Source: Crocodylus rhombifer (lineage: Eukaryota; Chordata; Crocodylia; Crocodylidae). Taken from it: 64,000 nt of DNA. The translations under genes were made by a program, and so were the position numbers. The notes beneath the pieces are model-generated. The model was not told the DNA's origin. It did no database searches and saw only the letters and a list, made by a program, of their open reading frames with translations. Where the stretch lies: contig JAVSML010020810.1 of the NCBI GenBank assembly GCA_038503035.1, positions 71,844-135,843 of the forward strand, given 5' to 3'. This document shows positions 25,240 through 36,735 of this stretch, piece by piece (within the stretch, counting starts at the first letter, position 1; each line of letters opens with the position of its first letter).

Positions 25240-26800
25240 AAACCCAGGACACATCGTTGTCAAGAATCCACTTCCAAATGTCCACAGGAATACCTAGGGA
25301 TACTGTGACATCTATTAAAGCACACTGCAAACAGTTCTTTGTGCACAGCAAACTATGTAAACACTTTGTAGCCAAGCCCCATCTAGTTTCTCCTGGCAAT
25401 AAAAGTGCACTTTCCTTTCTGTGCTTCTCTTTCTGTAATTTCTTCTAAGTTTGATTAGCAACATGATGATTGTCGAATACCTTCAGAATTGCTTTGCAGG
25501 TTGCCAATATTGTCTTCATTGTAGTCACACTTACTATGGCCTTCGCCAGAAGATTCAACCCATGAGCAAGACAGCCAAAAATGAAATGAGGATACTTTAC
25601 CTTTAATATTTGCTATGCAGCTTTCATGTTACTCACATTATCAGTTATGAGGGCTTGTACCCTGGAGGGACCTGCACTTTCAATCTCTTGAATAAAGGAT
25701 TTCCTTGTATATCAGTCCATCCATCTGACATCAGAGTCAGTGATTCTGCTTGACCAACCCTTTGAATAACCATTGTTTGCACTTTGTTATACTCTTTATC
25801 TAAGAGGGAATGTGATAAATGATAACATGATGGTAACTTATATGATGGGTGAATTAGTTTGTAATGTTCCTTCCAGTACTGATTTTCAGTTATGGAACAA
25901 GGTATAACCACTTGCAAATACAGCTCATCTGCTTTTTCTTGATCTTCTTTTGACATTTTGTCCACAAAGCTTGATAAAAAGCCTGACTGTCTTCAACAGC
26001 TATTTATGGTGAATTATGTATCTGGTGACAGTGATCTTGAAAGTGAGGATCCTGCTTCTTCTTCCCTCAGACCTTGCAGCTCAACATTTTCATTTTTTGC
26101 AAATCTGCTATTTCACTTGAGCTACCAAGTTCCTGCAACAAAAGGGGAAAAAGATTTTTATTTTAGCCTATTCTTGTCTCATCCATCAGAAGGAGAAGGA
26201 GGAGGAGCAGGGAGCTTGCTCCCCACCCCCCAGCGCCCAAAACAACACTCTGCTGCTCAACTTGCTGCTCAGTTGCCCTGGGACTGCAGAACCAAAGGGC
26301 AGTATAGTCTGGCCTCAGCCAGAGGACTAAGCTTGCTCTGTTGGGTTGAAATAGTTAACTATTTATCTATTATGTAATTAAAAAAAAAGTATTGTTAAGC
26401 CTAAGCCACTTTTGGTGCTTAGTGAAAGCAGAAATACAGGATACAAATATTTTAAATAAATAAACAATAGTCCAGAGTTGCATTAAAAATTTTTAAATTA
26501 TAATGTTTTAAAACAATAGAGATGGTAGTCTATAGTGTGTGTTGTTTAACATATTGATTTGTTTACTTACACAGGATTCCTGAAGTAGACTTTTCTCAGA
26601 TGATGCTGTTCCACTACTTTGTTGTATTAGCTTTCTGTATAAGGCTTGTACTCTTTCAGGCCAGTTTCTACACGTTATTCAATGTTTCTTCATTCTTGTT
26701 GCATTGTTAACATACTCATGCCCACAATATTTACATCTTCCTACTTTCTTCCTTCCTTCACTGGTTTGAACTTCACTATAATGATGCCACACACTATTTT
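25240..26800 (-). pseudogene. hAT-family transposase, split by an intron-like segment and broken
   Basis: hAT transposases cut and paste DNA elements with 8-bp target duplication. On the minus strand the first block (about 26800-26571) holds a BED zinc finger: RCKYCGHEYVNNATRMKKH, then a stop near 26680. It ends at a GTAAGT donor (26570-26565). A pyrimidine-rich TTTTGTTGCAG acceptor ends at 26133, after which coding resumes. The open frame 25965-25645 includes ENQYWKEHYKLIHPSYKLPS and LTLMSDGWTDIQGN. Further down are TDNVSNMKAA and GCLAHGLNLLAKAI (about 25550-25640), the hAT catalytic-core signature, then a TRWG...CLHSLL block near 25350. Stops occur at several points, e.g. after NMKAA. Terminal repeats were not found. 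Confidence 0.8.
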
Positions 26801-27319
26801 TTTTTATAGTTAGGCATTATTATGACTACTTCAAAGCAAAAGCACTAAAAAACTAACAAATCTTATGCAAACACTTCCAACTTCCCCAACTCAATAAAAG
26901 AAATGAGACAACTGCTCTGTGTGTTTACTGAACTGAAAGTGAAACAAAAAATAATCATAGTTTTAGTTTCGGTTTTGCTTTCACTTGCAGTCTGAGATGA
27001 AATGAGAACTTTAGCTTTAGTTTTGATTTGACCTGCATAGCCAGTTAGGTGAATGGCAACTTAATTTTTGGTTTGGATTATTATGCGAGTGTATTTACCC
27101 TCCTGTTTACATATCAATAAAACATATATATACTCTCTCACACACTTCCTAGGGATAATCATCTGAAAAACATTCATTACAACTTTGAAACTGCCGCGCT
27201 TGCCTAATTTTGTACTGGCATCCATTCATTATTACTAATGAATGTTATGAAATAATGAATTTTTAGAAATGGAAAATTTCCCATGGAAAAATAAAACACT
27301 GGAAAATTTTCTACCCCAC
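26801..27319. other. AT-rich DNA, no gene seen
   Basis: It may include the end of the hAT relic, but no terminal inverted repeat was recognised. Confidence 0.4.
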
Positions 27320-27530
27320 ATCTCTGGACTGGACATAAGGAAAAACTTCTTTACCATCCAAGTCTCCAGAGTCTGGAATAGACTCCCTCCAGAAGTGGTG
27401 CAAGCACCTACTCTTATCTTGCTGGGGTGATCTGACCTCAGGTGACTTCCTGCCCCTTGGGCAGGGGGCTGGACCCGATGATCTTGCAAGCTCTCTTCTA
27501 GCCCTAATGTCTATGAAATCTACGAAGTGC
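27320..27530 (+). mobile_element. CR1 LINE, 3' end only
   Basis: The segment begins near GGACATAAGGAAAAACTTCT, continues through the terminal ORF2 part (TCTGGAATAGACTCCCTCC), and ends at CTAGCCCTAATGTCTATGAA. A short internal deletion joins CTACTC to TTATCTTGCTGGGG. It is heavily 5'-truncated. Confidence 0.85.
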
Positions 27531-29636
27531 CACGTAAATGCCTCTTAGCCTTAGTATCTTCACAAAGCTAACTAAGCCAAATACCAGAAGCAATACTGAT
27601 GTGTTAGTGCAAAGCTTCAGGCTTTTCAAGCTAATACAATGTGCTTTTCCTATGGAATGTAACAGAACTCAGGTTAAAAGCAAGAATGATAAATGTATGG
27701 GGAAATACTGGAGAAGAGCGTAAGAAAAGGCACTGGCCGTTACCCTAGAATTTACTGTTTTCTTCCCTCTGTAATATACATTTAACATGAATGACAAACA
27801 AGTGTGCATGTGTGTATGTGAGTACAACAGAGAAACAGACCATGTTGAAACAATTTGTGTATCCATCCACAAGGAGGCATACATAACTACTTAGAAATAT
27901 TTTCAAAAACAAGCAAACAAATGAACTCAGGTGCTCAAGGCAGTGTAGCCCTGAGCTACATAAATACCTAATGCTTGAATAGCAGGCAGGCATGAAATTG
28001 TAGCAAAAATGGAGCTTGTCAACATCACAGGGTCATATATTCAGTTTGAAGAATTGCTTTGAAAAGTTGGCAACAAAACTCCATAGTCAAGACGGTTACC
28101 ACTTGTTTCTGTACTATTTTTTCTGGTAAAGGACACAATACTTCTGCATCAGGAAAACTGTTGCGTGCACTGAGTTTAAGTTCCTTTGCTCCGCCGAGGA
28201 GGAAAATAAAGCCATGAGGTAGTATAGGGTCCCATTCTGGACACACCTGTTCAGAGACAAGCTGCAAGTGCTATTATTTAGTCACCTGCAGAAATCAGGC
28301 AGGCCTGTCATTTAGAGGATTTGAACTGATTTTCTCCTACTTGATATTTGATGGTCCAGTCTGTGTTCTCTGACAAATGACATGAGTGGACAAAGACACC
28401 AATGCAGATGAAAGCAGTACTTTCTAAGACAATTTATGGGACAACCTAAGGGAAAAGGAAATGCTGAGCCAACTATGTGCCGAAAGCTCTAGTCGTTGAT
28501 ATCTGCACTGTGCTAACAGAGACTTATTTTTATTGATGATTGTATTATTAATAAATATTGATAACATTTCAGGTGTTTTGTTTCTTGCAAAGCTTTCTCC
28601 TAGGGACTGTTATCTCTAGTTAGCCACTGACTAACTGCTTTTGTGACACCTCTCCTAGCAGTTATTTCCATTTTTTAAATGGCACTGAACTTCAGGAAAT
28701 GATATCCCAGAGTGAGTGTCTTATGTATCTAAGGAAATGTGGAGAAATGTGTAAGATGCTCATAGGCAAAAGAACAGCATAGTTATTTTAATGGCATTTC
28801 TGCCCTGAATAAAAAGAACTGGCTTGTAGTTGAGGTAAATGTAATACAAGAGTGGAGATGCAATTACTAATAAATGCTCTGAGACTGTACAGAATGCAAA
28901 GCGTAGGCCACTTGGGCCCTTTGCCAGGATTTTGAACAGAGCTTGCAGTAAAGTTTTGCTAGTAAAACATGACATCTACTATTTTTATTAGGTTTTGGAA
29001 TGGAAATGTAAAATTTTTCTACAGAGAAATAGGATGAGTAAACATCCAACTATTCTGAAAGTTGAGGTGACTTGAGGGTGGGATAGACTGGCTGATGCAG
29101 TGGGTAGTTGCTATAAGAAAGGAAACTGCATTACACCCACAGTTTTTTAACCAGCCACCAGGGTGGCACAGTTTATTCTGAGTTCAAGGGGCAAAGAAAA
29201 GCTTACTGCTCTGGAGTACAAACAGTAAGGCAGGGAGTTTCTGGCACTTAGGATGCAACTGAGTACAGGCAGTCAGAGCTTCTATTCTTTGCACTCTAGA
29301 GAATCAGCTTCCTGCTGCCAATTACACTTGTCCACATTCTTCCCCCCAGGGGACTCCCGCTAACTTATTAAACCTAATAGGTGGGCTACGGCAACAGCTG
29401 TAGGGTTTATGGCTGCTGGAATCAAGTTTTTAACTGCTTACTTGCTAGGCATTGTATAGACTTTTCCTTTCTGTTGCAAATGGCAAAGTGCTATTCTATT
29501 GCAAATGGCAAAATGGAGAGAAATGGCTAATTGTAAATCAGAGTTAAATACTGCACTGGGATGGTTCCATAAATTTGAAACTACAGTGTCCAGTCCAATG
29601 TGAAATGCGCAGTACATATGAACCTAAATATGAATA
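27531..29636. other. Unique DNA, no gene seen
   Basis: The minus-strand open frame 28025-28267 (80 codons) has a plausible mixed composition but no domain I recognise. I do not call it a gene. No repeat was identified. Confidence 0.4.
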
Positions 29637-29915
29637 CAGCCAGTCCTTGACTTACGACAAGTTACGACTTAGGGCAGTTACGATGTTTGTAAATTGACAC
29701 CTGGGTTTTGAAGTTCGGACATGGGTTTCAACTTTACAACACTGAATGTTGGATACAGGTCTGTCGGCAGAAGGGGTGAGGGAAGGAAAGGGCCATGGGG
29801 GAGCAGATCAGGGCCCCTGTGGGAGGAAAGGGGGCTGGGACTGGAACAGGGGATGGGGCAAACACTGCCCAGCTGGGGCTGTGCCGGGCTCTGGGAGCGG
29901 GGGCTATGGGTGGCA

Positions 29916-30210
29916 GGAGAAGCCACAGCTTGTTCAGCTGCTCCCCTGGATGCCCCCACTGGGGCAAGGCAAGCAGTGCCAGGGCTGTGCTGGATGACTG
30001 CGGGAGAAGCCACAGCTCATCCAGCTGCTCCCCTGGCTGTCCCCTCTGGGCCGAGGCAGGCAGTTCCAGGGCTGTGCCAGGTGGCCGCAGGAGAAGCCAC
30101 CGCTCATCCAGCTGATCCCCCAGCTGCTTGCACTGTGGTGAGGCAGGTAGTGCCAGGGCTGAGCCGGGCGGCCACAGGAGAAGCCACAGCCTGTCCAGCA
30201 GCTCCTGCCA
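29916..30210. repeat. 87-bp minisatellite, about 3.4 units
   Basis: The word GGAGAAGCCAC recurs at 29916, 30003, 30090 and 30177, exactly 87 bp apart each time. Units diverge by substitution but keep length. 87 is a multiple of three, so frames stay open on both strands across the array; the plus frame would read a 29-residue repeat starting GEATA. I treat this as a by-product of repeat length, not evidence of a gene. Confidence 0.85.
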
Positions 30211-30537
30211 CTTGTCTAGGAGGGCATGGGGGGGGGGCAGGGAGGGATGTGTGACCCCCAGATCTGGTCTGGTTGTGGAGGAGGGGTGGGCTGATCTCAG
30301 GGCAGATCCAGGGGCACATGCGCCCCTCCAGGCCCTTCCGGACATGTGGCCAGGGCAGCAGTGTGCCACTTGTCTCGAAGCCATTTGCTAGGCAGCTCCT
30401 CTGGTGCTCACTCATCACTCTAGAGCACTATGGTACTTTACCTGTACTGAATAATGAATAAGTCCCCTTTACAACAAGTTCACTGCGTTACCCAGGCACT
30501 GTTCTGTTTCCGAACTTTTTCCAAACTGCCCATAATA

Positions 30538-32305
30538 ATGGCAGAAAAGCATAAATGCAGTGGAAGTGATGTTTCTTCTTCTAAGAAACACAGAACAATT
30601 ACTATGGAAACAAAAATGGAAATAGTTCAGAGGTCTGAAAGAAGTGAGACCCCAACTGAAATGGGTAGAGCTTTGGATATCCCCCGAATGACTATTGTGA
30701 CCATCCTGAAAGACAAAGCAAGAATTCAGGAGCATGTTATGGACTCAGCTCCTATGCACTCAACTGTGATAACTAAGCAGCGTGTTGGACTTATTGCTCA
30801 GGTTAAGAAACTGTTAATCATTTGGCTGAAGGATCAAAATAAACACCGTGCTCCTGTGAGTTTAGGCTCATTCAGGAAAAGGCTAGGAGTCTTTATGATG
30901 ATATAAAAAAACAACAGGGGGAAAGTTCTAATGCTGAGCCTTTTACTGCAAGTAAGGGGTGGTTTATGTGTTTTAAAGCCAGGGCCAATTTGTGTAACAT
31001 CAAGGTCTCAGGTGAAGCTGCCAATGCTGATGAAGAGGCAGCTTGTGCTTTTCCTGAGACACTGGCTGAAATCATTGAATGGCTATTGTGCTCAGCAAGT
31101 TTTTAATGTTGACAAAATTGGACTCTTTTGGAAAAATTGCCATCAAGAACCTACATTGCCAAGGAGAAGAAATCCATGCCAGGGTACAAAGCTGCTAAAG
31201 ACAGGCTCACTCTTTTGCTTGGTGCCAATGCTGCAGGTGACTTTAAACTTATCCTTTACTTGTATACTATTTGGAAAGCCCCAGAGCTGTCAAGGGACAT
31301 TCCAAAACATTTCTCCCAGTAATATGGAAATCCAATCCTAAGGCATGGGTCAATAAGAATATTTTTGTGGATTGGTTTAATCATCATTTTGAGCCAAGAG
31401 TCAGGGATTATTGCAGCAAAAATAATCTTGCATTTAAGACAACAATTAACATTGCCGTGTTAATCCTCAGCAATGCTCCTGGTCATCCAACCATCCTTGA
31501 TGACATGCATCCTGACATCAAAGTGGTGTTTCTGCCCCCAACACCACCTCACTGTTGCAACCTATGGACAGATTAATTGCATCCTTCAAGGCCTACTATC
31601 TTAGGTGCACATTTGCCCAGGTCATCAGGGTAATTGCAAAGGAAGGTGGTCCAACTCTGAAGGAATTCTGGAAGGGCTTCAACATTTACCATGCAGTAAA
31701 GAACATTGGTGAGGCATGGAATGAAGTCAAACAATCAAATCTGAATGGCATTTGGAGAAAATTGTGTCCTAAGTTTGTGTTCGACTTCCAAAGCCTTACA
31801 GACACCATTGAAGAGGTGACCAAAAATCTTGTTGAAATGGGCAAAGAACTCAACTTAGACATTGCATCAGAAGATGTTGATGAGTTGCTGGCATACCATT
31901 CTGGAGAATTAACCAATGAGAACCTCATTTAATTGGAACAGCAAAAAGTGGCAGAGGAAGAAGATGCACCCACTGTTGAAGAGACTCCTTCTCGTAATGT
32001 CTTGACAACAAGCGTTGGCTGAGGCATTTCAACATTTGGAAGCTGCCATGTCCCTGTTTGTGGAATGTGACCCCAACACTGAAAACAGTGCTTCAGTGAA
32101 TAGGGGCATATCCAGCATGTACAGCTCCTACAGAGAAATTTACAAGCAAAATAAGAGAACATCTGTTCAAGCTTCCTTGCACACTTTCTTTAAGAAAGCA
32201 GACAAAACTCCAGGAAAACCTGCAGCCAAGACTCCTGAGAAGACTCTGGCCAAGGACACTTCAAAAAGTCCAGCAAAGTCACTTCAAAGAAGTCCTTCCA
32301 AATAA
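30538..32305 (+). pseudogene. Tigger/pogo transposase, frameshifted
   Basis: The protein resembles pogo/Tigger transposases, relatives of CENP-B and Jerky. It starts MAEKHKCSG at 30538. A CENP-B-like helix-turn-helix follows (TMETKMEIVQRSERSE, then RALDIPRMTIVTILKDK). The DDE domain shows NVDKIGLFWK (first Asp) near 31105-31133, then KSMPGYKAAKDRLTLLLGAN. ILSNAPGHP (about 31468) has Ser where the family has the second Asp. QPMDRLIASFKAYYLR (about 31561) follows. The reading frame changes near 30885, 31092, 31132, 31300, 31545 and again before 32015. The last block (32015-32305) ends in a PIP-box-like QASLHTFF and a Lys/Pro-rich tail. Not functional as a transposase. Confidence 0.85.
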
Positions 32306-32573
32306 ATATGATTGCTGTTTACTATATAAATACATAAATAAATACATATAGACAAGTAATAGAGCTACATTTATTTATTTTATATAATTGATTGAGTACT
32401 GTACAAAATTCTGAGTTGTTTTGGGTGAAAATAGGGTATCAGGCCTCGGTTCAAGAACTAATCCCACGTTTATAACATTGTTTCCTATGGGAAAATTGGT
32501 TCCGAGTTACAACTTTTCGACTTAAGATGCGGTTTTCAGGAACCAATTGTGTCTTAAGTCTGAGGACTGCCAG

Positions 32574-35500
32574 TATATTAGAAGTGTCAGTAGCACATCC
32601 TGTTCATTATGTTCAGCAATAGAATCTCAGAGATTGTGGGAGCAAAAATAGAAATTTGAAATTCCCTAAAATTAGCCACCAGGATGGGCTAACAGCAATA
32701 TAGCCAGGCATGTTCCTCTGGGATAGCCATTTCTATGAGCTACAAAGTAACTACTGCTTCCTTAGTAGTTTCTGAAGAATTGGACAGACACCAGACAAAG
32801 CAAGCTGAATGCCAAATACTGCAACTAATTACTTTTCCAAAAGACCTGGAAAAGCTTTTCAGCTATTAGGCTGAACCTGCCCTGACAGCCACTTTCCTTT
32901 AGACATCTTGAAATAGGAAACAGGAGAACCATTTACTAGGTCCATTTATGAATGTGACAGAAGTGTATCTGATGTAGCTTCTTCACTCATAGGCAGCAGC
33001 TCTAATGTGCTGACAAGTCTTCTGTATAATCACTTTCTATATAGTCACTTTAACTTCACAGATTTCTTTAAAGACAAGCCATGCACAGAGCAATACAAAT
33101 TGTAAAAATGACTTAAAAGCACTATTAATTCATTTACTATGATGGGCCAGGGAGACTGTATGAAGTAGAGCAGAAGGTTTGTGCTGTGAGATATTAATGT
33201 AGAACTATAAACTACGGAGACTGCAGGCAACCCCAGGAATGCTGTTTAAATGGATAGGGTGTGCCATCTACGTATGTGCATAGTCAGTGAAACAAATGGC
33301 ACAAACTGCAGTTATTTCAATTAAGCAGCTGTGTCCTTTATCACAATGACAACTATAGGGATCTGTTTGTGTGTACCCATCATTTAACATCTTTTTGGGA
33401 AGTTCTGATTAGACTAAGATCAATGCTAAGGGCAGAAAACAACCTTTGAACCAGAGATCCCACTATACTCACTAACACCAATACATAGCCCTAATTAAAT
33501 CATTCCTGTCAGGTCTAAGAGGATCCATTTTGTATTAGGAAGAATCTAATTTGAATGTGTATGTACATCTAATTTCACTGATTAATTTTTTTCAGAAGAT
33601 GCTGCTCAAGATCTTCAGTGCTATATAAAGCAAGCAGTACTGTAGTACCTTATATTCATTTTCAGCACCTTTTCAAGGAAAAAAAAATACTAGAGGTGTA
33701 TTGCACTGGGCCCAAATGAAGACCACAGAAAATTTCCTAATGAATTAAATAGTACAGAATTATACCCTGGGACTGGCATGCACTGTCTCTTCTGTAATTA
33801 AATGTGGGTTTTCAAGTAATAATTCACTAGTGAATTTAGAGGTATATAAAATAACTTTATAAAAAGACTTAACCTAGGAAATGATTTGCTGCTTGAAGGC
33901 CTGGAGTTAGTAAAACTACTCCCATGAGTAAAACCACACAATGGCAAGCTTGGGCTCACTGTATGTGTAGGGACCAAAAAATAGAGCAAAACCAAATATA
34001 TCTTTAAAAAAATGCAAACAATCACTCAGCAACAACTTTAGACCTTCAAGCTGTAAAGTACTGGCTGCCACATGATGACACCAAGATCTACCAGGCCCAA
34101 GCCTACCTAGCTTTTAATATTTAATAAGACCATACCTCATTCCAAGTTGTAAGATCATCCCTTTTAATGCATGCAGTGGCCAGCCCTTCAACTGAAATGT
34201 GTACTGACTCCTATAACATATTCATCCTGGGACACACGTATACATATGCATTCCTCAGTCAAAATAGTGAATAGTGCTTTATTACGAAGTATCCCACAGA
34301 ATCTGTTTAACCTAATAATAGTGAGTAGCAATGACAACTGCTTAACTGGGGTAGTATTAGCAAAAATTTCTCTTAATGAGAGACATGTGGCCAGCGTCAG
34401 GGGTTAAGTAGTGTTTAACTAAGTGTGACATTCTAGGCTCATGTCTCTTAATAAAGAAACTGTCAAATAATAATTAAAAGAAGAAATAGAGATGAAGAGT
34501 AGTATCATTTTTATCCCTGTGTTTATCATTATAGTCTCCACTAGGGTGGGCCGAACAAAATTAAATACTGTACTTGACAAAATACACCTCTTTTTTTTTG
34601 TTCACAAAATGTCTGGGAACAGACTGCTCTTTCCTCAATTGTTTACATCATTTGAAATCATTATTCAAATAATTGCTTCACACTGTTCTGTGGCACTAGT
34701 TTGTTTGCAAGTGGTTCATCTCAAGATTCTGCCATTCTAAAACTGAATTGTTCTTACTGGACTCAAGTCACCTTTTGGTTGCTGATCCCTGACACTGGCT
34801 GGATGAAAGATTTAGAATCAGATTCCTGGTTGCGAATATTCATGGTTATTAACTGAAATTCACCATCTGAAGATACCTGCGTTAAAAACATTGTTTACCA
34901 AACATTCCCCAGGGAAATCATTTCTCAGAAATATTCATGAGAACCACAGCAAGGGCAGCAACTAACAAGAGGCCAACAATCCAAACGGTTTTTTTTTAAC
35001 AGAAAAACGTTTGCACTGTTAACTCTGGGCCAATAGTTAGATGTTTTTAGTCATGTGAAGGGGACAGCAACTTTGCAGGGACTTCTGGCCAGATCCTGTT
35101 TCAAATATGAAGTGTTTAAGTGGCACTTAAGTGCCTAAGTGCAGTGTTATCCCACACCACTCAAGTCCTTGAAAAACCATTAACAGATGACATAGGTGGG
35201 GACTTTTCCACCTAGGCGTTTTTGTGATTTAGTGAGATGAAGGTACATTATAAAAGCTGACACATTCATTGCTTTTCAGGGACTTGACCAGAATGGAATA
35301 GGATCATTCTTAAGTATCTAATAGGTAGAATAGTATTTGCAGAAATCATTGCTTCTAATATTCATAATTTAAAGTGACCTGTTCAGCCTATGTGACTGAT
35401 CACTAGTACCGAAGTATACATTAGAACCATTTTATTGGAATACTTTTTTACATTACTCAGTCCTCCAAGTGAATCAATCTATATGGGGAAAAACAAAGTT

Positions 35501-35899
35501 TTGCTTGTATAAACACTTATATTAGGGGTTTTCACCAGCACAGCTATGGCAGTCATGGATAACACCTCCTCATACCCCTGATAGCATAGCTGCCAGAAGT
35601 CTGTCCTATAGAAATGGCCTCTGTCACATGATGCTGTTTCTGCTCCTTTACTGGATGATCGTTTGATAGAAGGTAGGTAGATTTGCACCTTATAGACTAC
35701 CCTGGAATACCCACACAATGCATTCCATACACTTTGGTTAGTCACTATATCTCCAAACAATTTATATAAATGTTTCAGTAAGTCTCATATGGTATGAACA
35801 CTGGCATGGAAATATTTCCACCAAATATACTTCCGTTTGCATTCCATGTCCATTTTCATGAGCAAAAAAGTTGCCAGGAAAAGGCAAATGAAGTCCTTG
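32574..35899. other. Long unique stretch, no gene seen
   Basis: About 3.3 kb. Short frames at 33798-34025, 34492-34740 and 35479-35760 show no recognisable domain. No repeat boundary is clear. Confidence 0.45.
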
Positions 35900-36735
35900 T
35901 GTGTGCCACTGAGGCAAATTTACGAGATTTCATTTAAATTAATTTTAATTTGTACTTTACTTAGTACCAGCTGGGGGCTCACTGCTAGCTGCCCCACTGG
36001 TGGTTTGGGACAGGGGGCTGGGACCTGCCCCTCCCCTGCAGCTCTTTCCAAGGCCCACACCTCAATCACCCAACCAGGGCATGGGGCTGGGACTTAGGGT
36101 AGAGGCTGGAGAGCCTGTTTCCCGCTCAGCTCTGTGAGGACAGAGCTGGGTGGGAAACAGGCTGCAGAGCACGTTTCCTGCTCAGCTCCACAAGCATAGA
36201 GCTGGATGGGGAACAGGCTAGGGAGCAGGGAAAAGGCTCCCCTGCGGCCATGTTCAGTTATCTGGATCTCCCAGTCCCAGCTCTGCAGTTGCAGAGCTAA
36301 TGCTGGGAGATAAGGATCTCTCAGCCCCCCACTCCCCAGTTGCGATGGCAAAGTGGGGACTGGCAGATAAGGATCATGATCTTGGAGCAGGGTGCTTGGG
36401 GCTCTTTGCTGCCAGGGCAAGGGGACATAGTCCCCACCTGATCTCCAGTGGCGGAGCCCATGTCATCAGCAGGTAGCTCCTGGAGACAGGGAGCAAGCTC
36501 CCACCCCCTGGTGGCCGGCTGATCAGAAGCAGATTTGCTCCCAGTCAGGCATCTATGTGAGTGCTTTTACGTAGTAATTACTCACAAGTAAATTTGAGAC
36601 TTACATTTGCAGGTAGCAAATTTACTCATGATTAGCAAGGTTTACTGTGCAGTAAGCATGTACTCATGTAGACACACATGCTTACTGTGTAGTAAACTAC
36701 TCTACTTCATAGTAAAGCATCTTGTGTAGATGCAG
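35900..36735. mobile_element. Non-autonomous element with GC-rich core
   Basis: AT-rich ends flank a GC-rich core (about 35965-36500). The right part carries an inverted pair, GTTTACTGTGCAGTAAGCAT and ATGCTTACTGTGTAGTAAAC (about 36628-36706), around a CATGTAGACAC loop. It finishes GTGTAGATGCAGCC, akin to the ends at 21227 and 2060. The core repeats AGCTCTGTGAGGACAGAGCTGG-like words (near 36128 and 36183). The left boundary is uncertain. Confidence 0.5.

Larger units (their letters stand above)
29637..32573 (+). mobile_element. Tigger/pogo-type DNA transposon
   Basis: The element is flanked by TA (29635-29636 and 32574-32575), the target used by Tc1/mariner-pogo elements. Its ends are inverted copies: the left starts CAGCCAGTCCTTGACTTACG, and the right, reverse-complemented, starts CTGGCAGTCCTCAGACTTAA. 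The layout is left end, a GC-rich minisatellite block (29740-30390), a decayed transposase gene (30538-32305), an AT-rich tail and the right end. The GC-rich block looks like a later addition between terminus and gene. Length is 2937 bp, close to a full-length Tigger once the block is discounted. Confidence 0.85.

Noticed and set aside
28025..28267. 80-codon minus frame as a possible host exon
   Set aside because: Composition looks protein-like but I recognise no family, and there are no clear splice partners. A translated search would decide.
29734..30384. Minus-strand open frame of 216 codons and plus-strand frame of 177 codons
   Set aside because: Both are kept open by the 87-bp repeat length inside a transposon; no start context or domain supports a protein.
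36094..36420. 108-codon minus frame in the 36-kb element
   Set aside because: Low-complexity GC-rich core with internal duplications; no domain.
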